A stretch of DNA of 64,000 nucleotides from Oikopleura dioica (Eukaryota; Chordata; Appendicularia; Copelata; Oikopleuridae): NCBI GenBank assembly GCA_907165135.1, contig OU015567.1:2113001-2177000 (forward strand), in the 5' to 3' direction. Below are positions 12,960-25,325 of this stretch, piece by piece. Made by a program: the position numbers and the translations under genes. Position 1 is the stretch's first letter. Each line of letters starts with the position of its first letter. The notes below the pieces were generated by a model that did no database searches, had not been told where the DNA came from, and saw nothing but the letters and a program-made list of their open reading frames with translations.

Positions 12960-13608
12960 TTAATTCTAATTTGAACTTTTAGATCAAACCCTCTGCAATC
13001 GTTTGCCTTATGATAATCTCTCGATATCAAATTTAAGGATATACAGGCCGTGAACGGTAAAGTTGCTGGGAGCAGGTTTTTTCGGATTTTTTATTGAGGT
13101 ATACCCTTAATTTTTACAGGCTAAAATTAAGGCCCTTAGTTACGACCATTTCTTTTTTGAGAGCTTTGAGTCAATGAACTTGAGGAGGACAACCCCTTTA
13201 AATTTTATCAGTCGATATTTCTGATCTTGGTCAAAAAGACTTTTCCGTTAACTAGATTACTTTCTTTCTAAAACGCTCCTTCCTAAAGCCAATGTTTTCA
13301 GTGTAATCTAACTCATCCAGTTATGCTTCTTTTGGGTAACGTGTTGGATTTAATGCGGACAAGCAGCGCAACACTCCAAACGGTGTAGAAAACGGCGCGC
13401 TGTAGCGCTCTACGCTCTGATCAAGCGCGTAGCTTTAGATTTAGAGGTGGCGCTGTTTTCGGAAATTCGCTCTATACGGTCCCGAGACTTTTTGATATCG
13501 TCTATCAAAAGGAATTTCAGAGAAAAGAAGCTGCTATTCCGAGATTTACAAAGAAATTAACACAACGACTTTTCGATTTATTTTGAACAAGAGACTAATC
13601 CGAAGAAG

Positions 13609-15400
<1,792 letters not shown>

Positions 15401-15619
15401 CGAACTTTCAATCGACTCGATTGCATTTATCCTGAGCTGTTAACGTTGTTACTTGTCACTTCCTTGTACATTCACTTTTTTCTTTCTATTTTTTGTCTAT
15501 ATAAATCAACATTATTAAAAAATTAAGAAAATGAGATTAATTTTTTTTTTTTGAATTTTTATTGATATGAAAGTTTTTACAATCAAATTTGTACATGAAT
15601 ATTTTGAACAAAAAGAGCT

Positions 15620-15925
15620 TCATCTTGAGTTTTGATGGTTTCTGATGCTTCTCTGGCTCAATTTTCTTTGAAGAGATGCTCGTTTCGCCCGTTGCATGAC
15701 TTCCAGAAATTCCTTCTTTTCGCTTCTCTCTTCGATTTCTTTCCCAAAGTTGAACTCAAAGTCGGCCGACTCGAATCCTGATGAATTGAGGCTCTCTTCG
15801 CTGCTTGCTGAATGAAGTTGGTTGACGAGAAATCGGCGGATGGCTTGAGGAGTCGACATTTTCGACGATTTGCTGGACGATTTTTGCTTCTTGGACGACG
15901 ATTTGAGGCCGAAACAAGCGAACAT
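15620..15925 (-). CDS. Small Ser/Lys-rich protein, 101 aa
   Basis: A single-exon frame with ATG start. The N-terminus is MFACFGLKSSSKKQK followed by Ser-rich and then charged helical sequence (EERSEKKEFLEVMQRAKRAS). No signal peptide or known domain. The cysteine near the N-terminus of a short basic/Ser-rich leader could be lipidated, but that is speculative. It is convergent with OVO, and a minus-strand AATAAA (plus TTTATT at 15558-15563) lies 57 nt after the stop, supporting a real transcript. Confidence 0.6.
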   Translation of the reverse strand: MFACFGLKSSSKKQKSSSKSSKMSTPQAIRRFLVNQLHSASSEESLNSSGFESADFEFNFGKEIEERSEKKEFLEVMQRAKRASLQRKLSQRSIRNHQNSR

Positions 15926-17021
15926 TTTTGAGTGTTTTTGTTTGTCTGTTGAAACTGACTGTATGAAGAGTTCTGCGAAGGCAGGCTATTTATCGGATCG
16001 GACAGGAGCGCCACCGGGGAGTGGCAAATGTGGCAAGCATGATTCCAGCTGGGATGAAAGCGATAAGATCAGAGGGAGGAGATCCGGATCTCGAGGGTGT
16101 GCAGCAGGCCAAATGGCGACCTAGTTGCACACAGACTAATCAGAACTAACACGACACACGCGGCCTAGATTTTATGATGACTTTGGACCACTTCAAAGCG
16201 TTTCTCACACGTGTTCCGCCTCACTATTTTGTTTTTTTTTTTGCCATTTTGAAATGCAAAAATCAAAAATTAAAGGATTTATAGGATACCGAGCTCCGAA
16301 AAGCGATCTTTAAAACGGTTCTTGCCCGTTGATAATTTCATTAATTATTTCGACACTTTTCATTTTTCTCAAACACTGGCGCATTAATTTCATTAACTTA
16401 ATGACTCTGGAAAAATAATCTGCTATCCAGAAATTACCCCGCTAATCTGGAGTCTATCTAATAATTGAATTAAGTACCCACTGCGTACCGACAAGCATCA
16501 AGTGTTTATCCTTCGACTGTTATTGGTTGGTCGTAGAAAGCTGTTGCCGTGTCTTGCGGTAAATTAGAGCAGCGAGTTATGAAACATTAACATTGTAAAA
16601 CATTGCTCTAAACATTTTACCATCCGCCGAGCGGGACCGCTCTAAACCAACCCAACATGCCAAGACTCATTCCGCCATTCCAAGCCACATTCAAGCCGCC
16701 ACTTTTTAATTGCAATTTGATAGAACACGCGTTTCTCTATGCACCTTTGTTTTTCCTGTCAGTTTGACTTTATGATAAGTGGAAATTGGAGATTATTATT
16801 GTTGCTTATGATAATTGTAAAGCCGCTTTTACTGAAAATAGGCTACTAAAAGGGAGTTGGAGTTGTAATTCAATGGGTCCGTGTTTACTTATAAATAGAC
16901 CCAAATTATCAAGCAATTTTCTTTCACGAGGTTTTCCTCAGAAATAACGAAGGATGTCTATTGATAAATTATGCTTTGCTTTAGTTGTTTATTTTTTCTA
17001 GACGCGCTCTTAAATCTAGAG
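15926..17021. other. Intergenic, no gene seen
   Basis: A/T-rich sequence without splice-consistent or long open frames. Ends at the 8-bp target duplication of the hAT element. Confidence 0.5.
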
Positions 17022-19382
17022 TAGGGTCCGGCATGTGGTTTTGGGTGGTCAACTTGAAGCGGTCATATATATACCCACGTGATCCCCATGATCTGTGGAT
17101 TCTAAAAATGTATGACTCATCACCATACGAGTTGGGAATAGGATTCTAGAGCCGTTTAAAGTTCCAAAAAATGAAATTTTTAGTTTTTTCTTTTTGTTAA
17201 AAATGAATGCCCAATGGGGTTTTAAGGCACGCACATTTCAAAAAATATTGTCTCAAAAGCCCCCTCCCCTGGCTTTAAATTTAATTTGGGCTTGACGGCC
17301 CGAAGGGCCGTTTCCCCCCCTCCCCTGGCTTTAAATTTAATTTGGGCTTGACGGCCCGAAGGGCCGTTTCCCCCCCTCCCCTGGCTTTAAATTTAATTTG
17401 GGCTTGACGGCCCGAAGGGCCGTTTCCCCTCCCCTGGCTTTAAATTTAATTTGGGCTTGACGGCCCGAAGGGCCGTTTCCCCCTCCCCTGGCTTTAAATT
17501 TAATTTGTGCTTGACGGCCCGAAGGGCCGTTTCCCCCCCCTGGCTTTAAATTTAATTTGGGCTTGACGGCCCGAAGGGCCGTTTCCCCTCCCCTGGCTTT
17601 AAATTTAATTTGGGCTTGACGGCCCGAAGGGCCGTTTCCCCCCCCTGGCTTTAAATTTAATTTGGGCTTGACGGCCCGAAGGGCCGTTTCCCCCCCTGGC
17701 TTTAAATTTAATTTGGGCTTGACGGCCCGAAGGGCCGTTTCCCCTCCCCTGGCTTTAAATTTAATTTGGGCTTGACGGCCCGAAGGGCCGTTTCCCCTCC
17801 CTGGCTTTAAATTTAATTTGGGCTTGACGGCCCGAAGGGCCGTTTCCCCTCCCCTGGCTTTAAATTTAATTTGGGCTTGACGGCCCGAAGGGCCGTTTCC
17901 CCTCCCCTGGCTTTAAATTTAATTTGGGCTTGACGGCCCGAAGGGCCGTTTCCCCTCCCCTGGCTTTAAATTTAATTTGGGCTTGACGGCCCGAAGGGCC
18001 GTTTCCCCCCCCTGGCTTTAAATTTAATTTGGGCTTGACGGCCCGAAGGGCCGTTTCCCCCCCCCTGGCTTTAAATTTAATTTGGGCTTGACGGCCCGAA
18101 GGGCCGTTTCCCCTCCCTGGCTTTAAATTTAATTTGGGCTTGACGGCCCGAAGGGCCGTTTCCCCCCCTCCCCTGGCTTTAAATTTAATTTGGGCTTGAC
18201 GGCCCGAAGGGCCGTTTCCCCCCCTCCCCTGGCTTTAAATTTAATTTGGGCTTGACGGCCCGAAGGGCCGTTTCCCCCCCTCCCCTGGCTTTAAATTTAA
18301 TTTGTGCTTGATATAGGCAGGAAAGTCTCACCTTTCAAAATAGGAAGGTACAAGACTGAGTTGATCAATTTCAGTTTTGTCCCCAACCCCACCCTCACCC
18401 ATCATTTATTTAATTTAAATTGTTCCTTTTTAAATTATTATTATGGTTCGTTTTCAATTGAAGATCTTTTTTTCTTTATTTGGGATAAAATATTTGGGAT
18501 AAGACTGGCCCTTCAGAAACCCAGAATGCCAATATTTAAAAAATGGAGTTGATTATTAAAAAAGATTTTTAGTATTGCACCACCAAGTTTGCACCAAAAC
18601 ACCAAAATAATATGCATCACTTATTTTTATTTTTAAGTTAATTTAATTTTGTTTTTAATTAAGGTTACTTATATTATGAATTCGAAGTTCATATGTTTTA
18701 AGTAAGAGCACCACCAAAAATGCATTATTACACCATAAAATCCGGTTTTTGGAAGATTTTTTCTTGAAGAAGGATTCAAGACTGAAGTAATCTGAGGTCA
18801 TTGAATTAAAGAGTAAACGCTTTCTAAGCAAGTATCTTCAAGCAAAAGTCCTCCGGAGGACTTTCCCAAGGCTGAAATATCGTATTTCAACCTCGAAAAC
18901 CTTAAATATCTTACGATTCCCAACTCGGCAAAGAGTGATTGACACTTCTATCTGTAGATAAGCGTCTGCGCTATTATAATCAAGTAAGTTTTTCGCTTCA
19001 AGTTGAGGTTTACTGCATTAAATTCTTGATTTATACTTATGGAAAGGTGAAATTTTGGCGTTTCTTGAACTTTGACTTGGAAATTTTCCAAGAAAAAACT
19101 GATGAAATTCCATCAAAGACCCCTATAAATGAAGCTCAGAGTCTATTCTTCAGGTTTAATAATCAAGCAATCAAAAAATTTGACCACAGTAAAATTTTTC
19201 TTAATAAAAACAATGATAACCCAAAATAACTCTTAAAAATCCTAAAAATTGCCTGTAAATTTTTTCTTGTTGGGTTTCAAGCTTCACTGTAATGGAATAA
19301 AATATGTTTTTTGACCTAGGGAATTCGATAAAAGTGAAATGGGCTTATAAAAAAATCTGACCCTGATCCATGCCGGACCCTA
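17022..19382. mobile_element. Non-autonomous hAT element, 2.36 kb, with internal satellite
   Basis: Terminal repeats TAGGGTCCGGCATG (17022-17035) and CATGCCGGACCCTA (19369-19382). Both ends are flanked by the identical 8-mer ATCTAGAG (17014-17021 and 19383-19390). An 8-bp duplication fitting nTnnnnAn plus a TAGGG terminus is diagnostic of hAT transposons. Inside are the satellite (17261-18309) and 1.1 kb of A/T-rich sequence with no transposase-like frame, so it would need a transposase in trans. Confidence 0.85.
17261..18309. repeat. About 20 copies of a 51-57 bp satellite
   Basis: The unit contains CTTTAAATTTAATTTGGG, then a perfect hairpin ACGGCCCGAAGGGCCGT, then a C-rich spacer of variable length (TTTCCCC to TTTCCCCCCCTCCCC). 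Copies are nearly identical in the core and differ mainly in C-tract length. Two copies (around 17510 and the last) share a GTG variant. It lies entirely inside the hAT element. Confidence 0.95.
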
Positions 19383-19506
19383 ATCTAGAGCGTTGTGATG
19401 TTTCTTTTCTGGAGCGAAGTTCGTCTGTTCGAGCCGGCAAAAATTTTTTCTAGAAGCGTTGCTTTGCAAAGCTCCTTCCTTCATTACGAAAAATAAATCG
19501 AAAAAA

Positions 19507-21526
19507 ATGAGCTCACGTGACTACAGAGAAAATCCCCAAGATTTTGGAAGGTCATTTAGTAATAATGGTAAGTTCTTTGTTCATTTTCCGATATAAATTA
19601 TTCCGCTAAAATTTGCCGATAGAAAATGGAAATTAAAATTAATAAACCCTTGATTTTAGGTGGCAAAATCCTCAAGCCCAAACGACTTCGGCGTCTGAGT
19701 TCGTCGACAATCTCGTCAAGAATGAGTGAAGATGAATTTAGAGCACAACTGGTCGGCGCATATCGAATTAACCGACAAGATTCTTCCGTCAAAACCCACA
19801 TTGATGCACATGAGCAAAACCGAGTCTACTCTGAAAGAATAGAAGAAGAAGCCTCTGATTCGTCGGAATCGTCAGCATCACCGAGTCCTCTTCCGATTTC
19901 TCCAGAAAAAGTGGCTAGCACGAGGCTGATTTGCCCTCCGAACGATGAAAATCGACAAGAAGCGGCCCCTGGTCAACTTGGATTCGACAACTTCTCTTCT
20001 GACAATGTTGACGACGATATTCCTGTCTTCGAATCTGCTCGAACCTTCACTCAAGCTTCAAACGACTCTGCCTTCGTCTTGCCAAATCCACCAGCTTCGC
20101 ATCCGGGCTTCTCAAGTCCCGATCCGATACCGTCGAGCAGTAATGAAGAAATACCAAGCACGGGCACAAGTAATGACGAAGTAGAGTTGAGGAAAGTCCC
20201 GTCCAGAAATCGTGGTCGGAAAACTACTAGGACGTTTCAATCCACTCAGGGCAGCGAGATTCCTCTTCCCAAACAGGTTAAAATTGCAATCAACAACGAG
20301 AACGAACAAAATCAGAATCAGCCGATTACGAATTTTTCGAAGAAAAAGGCTCCCTTCACCTTCCGAAAAACGCAGTCAGAGACAACTTCGACATCAACAG
20401 ACTCAGCTGATCGACCGAAAACTGCACCCAAGGTCATCAGAACAAATTTCATCCGAAATTACGACAGCACAGCGTCCGAAAGCGAGAACAGCAGAATTGG
20501 AATTGTCAAGCTTCACGGTAAAAATTGGCACGGAAACGAATGGTCAAGCGAAGTTCTTCAAGAAGAAGGAACTTGGGTCGAATGTGTTGATTGCAAAAAG
20601 TGGCGATACTTACCAAATGTTCAAGGTAAATAAAAGTTTTAAAAGATAGGCTCTCATCAATTCATAGACCCTGCACTGCTACCGGAAGACTGGATTTGCA
20701 AAATGAATCCAAATGAAGAATTCAACGACTGCTCGAAAGCTGAATATGAGCCTGCGCAACCGGTAAGCAATCAGCAAAGTCGAAATTCCTCAGAGACAAA
20801 TTTGTTAAGGGTGCCTTCAAATACTGGGTTTACTATGATTGGCGATGCACAATCGGCTCCGTCGTCTGGATTGGAGTCAACTCGCAACGACTGCCATGGC
20901 CAGCCATAGGTTCTTGGTTTGAAATTTACTTTTATGCCGAAAATTTACGCATATTTATTTCAAACCATGGAAGTTGAAGTTGAACCAGCAATAGGCGAAT
21001 TCATGAAGAAAAATAAACACTTTGACAGGTAGCTTAAATTCCAAACAACTGATGTGAGTGACATGAAGTCCTCAATCGGTCTCCCGTTGAGCTTAGATAG
21101 ATAATGCCTATTTCACGAAAATTTTAAGCATTCACGTGACGATGATGCCAACTGAGCTGGGGAAGTTCCAACGACCAGTTACGAAATGGGTTCCTCTGCA
21201 TCAAGTTACACCCTTCAACGATTACGGGCCAGAAGATGCAAAGAGTGTCTTACTGAAGCAGCCAAGCAAAGATCGCACTAAGGTAAGTTGACTTGATTTT
21301 CTCTTGCAAAATGTAATTTTAGTGGCGGGCTGCATTTTTATTCGCCAAGCACGCTAGCATGCAAGAAAATTCAACGAAGCGCTTGGAAAACTACGGCCTA
21401 GAGTTTCAGATCCAAAGGTGGTCCGAACATGAAGCTCAGCCGGGAAAGCAGATCGACTACGAGTCCAACGAGACCGTCATCGCAAGACTGGAGTTTTCGC
21501 TCAAAAAGATGAAGCATAAGGCGTAA
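19507..21526 (+). CDS. ZCWPW: CW-type zinc finger plus PWWP histone reader (ZCWPW-like)
   Basis: Exons 19507-19567, 19660-20625, 20668-20762, 20810-20909, 20974-21028, 21129-21282, 21323-21526 total 1635 nt, encoding 544 residues. The N-terminal 340 residues are Ser/Pro-rich and disordered. The CW finger spans exons 2-3 (WVECVDCKKWRYLP ... PEDWICKMN ... DCSKAE). The PWWP domain follows at once (GSVVWIGVNSQRLPWPAI, then IHVTMMPTELGKFQRPVTKWVPL), the order found in ZCWPW1/2. Known relatives read H3K4me3 with CW and H3K36me3 with PWWP in the nucleus. The exon 5 start could also be 20980 (two residues shorter). Introns are 40-100 nt; one is exactly 47. AATAAA is at 21582. Confidence 0.87.
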
Positions 21527-21703
21527 AGAAACGCTTTATTTCACTGTTTTTTTTTAAGTTTTTTATTTTTCATTTTGCCACAATAAAGAAAAAACACGAG
21601 AAAGATAAACTCTGTTTCATATTTATTGGAGGTCGCAATATTATATTAAAATTGAATTATTTGGAATCAGAGGCGAATTTCAATAGTTGCATTTTCAGCA
21701 AGA

Positions 21704-23347
21704 TCAGGATCGAGCACTCGGGGCTGAGCTTCTGTAAGGATCTTCTGAAAACAATGAAATGAAAAATCAAAGTTGAAAGATGAAAAACTGACCTTCGTAT
21801 TCAAGAGAGTAGCCAGAAGGATTCGATGCTCGTTCGCTCGAATAATCTTCGTAATCTTCATCGTCGTAATCTTCGTCATCGTCGACTCTGTCGCCAGAGG
21901 ATTCTTCATCACCGGAAGCTTCTTCGAACAGATGAGCACACGCTTCCCGGCAGTCAATCACTTTTTCTTTCGACATGTTTTCACAACCAACGCCGAACGC
22001 TTCGAGGTAGATAGTTTGCAGCGGCTCGAACGGAAGAGCACAAGAGCAGAGTTCCTCTTCGTTGCCGAATTCGTAGGTGCATTCGACTGGCTCAAGCTGA
22101 GAATGAGTTTTACTCTCTTCGTTAATTTATGATTGATTTTTTACCTCGGGCTCAATAACTTGAGGTTCGAAGATATTCTCATCAGGCTCAGCTTCAGTTT
22201 CTTCAACCGGGAGGAAATTAATCGGTGGCGACTCGGTTTGATCTTCGCTTTTGTTGCTGTCCGACGAATCAGAGTACTCTGGTTCGATGGAAATCACTTG
22301 CTTTTTGGTAGTTGTTGTTGTCTCGGGCTTTTTAGTTGGAGGAATGGGTGCGTAAGCCTCGGTTGGTTCCGGCTCGTATCGGTCAACTGCTGGTTCGTCG
22401 AAATCGGCTTCTTTACTGTTGACGCTTTCCATTCGGATGACGTCGGTGATGGTATTCAAGCTCTTCGAGTAGACATTGCTCACTGAAAGATAAAACTGTA
22501 GGAAAGGCTCTTGGGGAAGAAGTTACCTTCTCTTCCAAGAACGAGCTTTCCATCGACAACATCGCCGAAGAGAATTTTCGTCTGGTCCTGACGAAAGTAG
22601 CGATGGAGGTTTGAAGCATCGAGAGCATCGACAACGTCAGTTTCGAAGCGGTCAATGTTCTCCGTTTTCTTGATTTTGTCTACCAGACTCGCGCCTTAAA
22701 AGATATGTTTCAAGAACAAACAAAGAAGATGATTCTCTTTGTTGACTACAGGACGGATTAAGTTCATATGATTTATAGCGCGTTGGATGCGGCGCCTGTC
22801 AGATCAAAAAATGAACAATAAAAACGGCTTTGTTAAAGAGAATTGTGAATAGAAGTACCTTTGTAGACGTGCCAGGCGGCGAGTTTTCGACATTGGCCTT
22901 GCGAAAACGTGAGACAGGTGCCGGTGAGCACTATCGGATTTGATTTGGTCGACTCTACTACGGTCTGGCAAAGAGTCCTGAAGGTGAAAAGGTTAACGGC
23001 TTGGTTGAAATGATTTTTGAATAGGTCAAAAAGGCCGACTGATGAATCACAAAAGTGAATGGCTTGACTCTAGTCAATGTCAAATTCTTGCTTTCTTGAA
23101 AACTTTGGGGATAAGATCTTCATCTTCGTCCTTGCTTGAAATGATTTTTTGTCGATAGAAACTTAGAATTTAGTGGAAATGCTGAAATTCCGTCACTTCT
23201 TGAAATAAATAATAAATAAAAAATGATTAATTTCACATCCAAGCCGAGAATTCCGGTAAAATTCATAATTTATAAAGTTTTTTTTAAATTTATGGTTTCT
23301 CTTAAAAATCGAATTTACCCAGCAAAGAGCGCGAAAAGTATCTTCAT
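21704..23347 (-). CDS. Secreted acidic protein, 332 aa, family unknown
   Basis: Exons (minus) 23347-23319, 22977-22859, 22694-22527, 22482-22145, 22096-21793, 21744-21704 total 999 nt. The first exon codes a short signal peptide, MKILFALFAG, with the intron inside codon 10. The mature protein has an N-terminal cysteine pair region (TLCQTVVEST, GTCLTFSQGQC), a helical segment, a Thr/Pro/Glu-rich linker (PPTKKPETTTTTKK), a second cysteine cluster (VECTYEF, LCSCALPFEP, VGCENMS, DCREAC) and a very acidic Asp/Tyr/Ser tail (DDDEDYDDEDYEDY). I do not recognise the family. It is convergent with the CW-PWWP gene; minus-strand AATAAA (plus TTTATT 21622-21627). Confidence 0.75.
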
Positions 23348-25325
23348 CGTGGTTCTTCTCCTCTTCTTATTATCTTTATTCTTCAAAGCTCTTTTCCGAT
23401 GATGTTTTCTCTAATTCCGGGGCTCTAGTTGCGGAGCTGGCGCGAGAGCGATTGATCGTAAATGAGCACGAAGCTACTTCAAACCTGCATCGACTCTAAA
23501 AAATGTTAACGAGCGCGAGAAACTCTTTTATGATTTCTCTGATCAAAGCAGTCAAAAAGCAGGAATGCTCGAATGTCAGAAGCTATTTGGATAAATCAGC
23601 TGATTCCTCGGAGGTTATTTCCTCTTGTCTTTCATCTCTTCCGGTTGAGTGAGCACGAACGGGCTTCCGGCACGAAATTTCGCCGCCTTGTACTGTGTTG
23701 TAATTGAGATTCGCCTGGCATGGCGAGTATTAAATTCTAATGCGCTAATTGAGAGACTGATTTGGGAAAATCCCTCTTTTTGGCGCCACGCCGGAAAATT
23801 GAGTCAAGAAAAAGGAAAAATCCTACTTTTGAAATCTTGCTGTTTTAAGTTGCATAGTTGATTGGAATTCTCTGAATTTTGGATTTTAATAATGAGGAAA
23901 AATTTGGTTTGTGGGCTTCTGTTTGTTTGCAAAACTTCAAATTCTCCGGTGATAATTGTCTTTGCTTTTCTCTTATGGCTTTTTCTTTTGGAATTGTTGG
24001 CCAGTTCCGAAGTTCAAACTCGTCACTTTTCACAAAAACAAATAGTCCCTCTCTTTTAAAATTTAGGATTCCTCAATCAAATGAGCCTGAAAAAAAAATG
24101 TTGAAAATGTTCAATCGTCTATTTTTTCTTCTTTCTTTTTAATCTTTTTGAAAGAAAAGTTCGAGCGCTGAGATGCGATTGCACGGCTTTGTTAAATATT
24201 CAGCATTGAAGCGACGCCAAGAAGTGGGACTTACCTCAAAAGTGAAAAGGCTTTTGTCCTACTCAAGTTATTTTTCGAAGGAGGTACATATTCTCTTCTC
24301 GATGATTCGTAGTTAGAATAACCGAAAAGTCCACTAAACTATTTTCCTCCTTGATTTCAATCTTCCCCGAAATGTCACCAGCTGTCATCATTACTAGAAA
24401 ATCACTATCCCTCGTTTCCGTCCATTTGTCCAAAAGGCACGCTTTCGGAAGCTCACTTCTTCCACCGGGAAATCCGCCGCGCGCCGATTTACGCCGATCG
24501 CTCATCATTTGCCCTTGCGTGAGAAACAATAAACATGTTTCGACTCTAATCATCGTTTTTTTGGCATTTTCACGATTTTACGACAGTTTAAAAAACGGTC
24601 AACTAAGATAAAATTGGCTGCTTCTGAGTCTGAAAATCTAAGATTCAAGATTGTTGTTAAAAAGCAGCAATCAAGCAGAATTATCGTCGTAAAAATGGAT
24701 TCATTTTCGACAATACTAAAGCATAGCAGACTAATTTTATTGGAATATGAAAAATGAAACTAAGAGTGAAAAATAAAAATTTTGATGCATCAAGCTACTG
24801 ATACAGAATAAAGTGATTGCCGCTTTTAAGGTCCTCTTCATTTGTTATTTTCAATCTTCCTGTCAAAATAAAGGTTGACTGGGAGTATAGATGATTTTTG
24901 ATGATTGACCCGAAAATATTAGCGTCACCAAGCGAGCATATATTATTTTTTGTCCCTGGAGGACCCCCCTACTTGAAGAATTTTCACTAGAAGAAGAATC
25001 TCTTTGCGGACCATTCCTGACTCGCCGAACTCCCTGGTCTCGTCCCCGGTCTTGTTCTTGGCTTTGGCTTCGGAGATTTGCAAGTCGACATGTATCTCAT
25101 TCTTATGCACTAGAAAAACTGACTCATCAATTGATTTTGATTTTTATTTTGACAGTGATCAATATATTTATCTGTTATATATTGATGATTCGCGATATTT
25201 TTAAAGGACAGGAAAAGATAAATAAATAAGGTATAAAAAAGAGTTATAAAAGAATTTTCACTCAATTGAGCAATCAATATTCGAAATCGTTTCAGATTTA
25301 GAATAGATTTTTTTCTGATAAAAAA
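23348..25325. other. Intergenic, no gene seen
   Basis: No splice-consistent coding exons or domains on either strand; several short frames look like chance. Contains the 5' side of the preceding gene and the 3' flank of the zinc transporter. Confidence 0.5.

Larger units (their letters stand above)
6963..13608. other. Gene-poor interval upstream of OVO gene
   Basis: After the AATAAA at 7096, I see no open frame with coding character, splice-consistent exons or recognisable domains. The interval is A/T-rich and holds three mobile-element-like inverted repeats (listed separately). It lies directly upstream of a developmental transcription factor, so conserved enhancers are possible but cannot be shown from one sequence. 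Confidence 0.6.

Noticed and set aside
17261-18309. CRISPR-like alternation of repeat and short spacer
   Set aside because: The spacers are only variable C-tracts and the genome is animal; this is a satellite.
18304-19229. Two open frames (18304-18552, 18939-19229) as hAT transposase remnants
   Set aside because: No dimerisation (hATC) or BED-finger motif; A/T-rich low-complexity translation.
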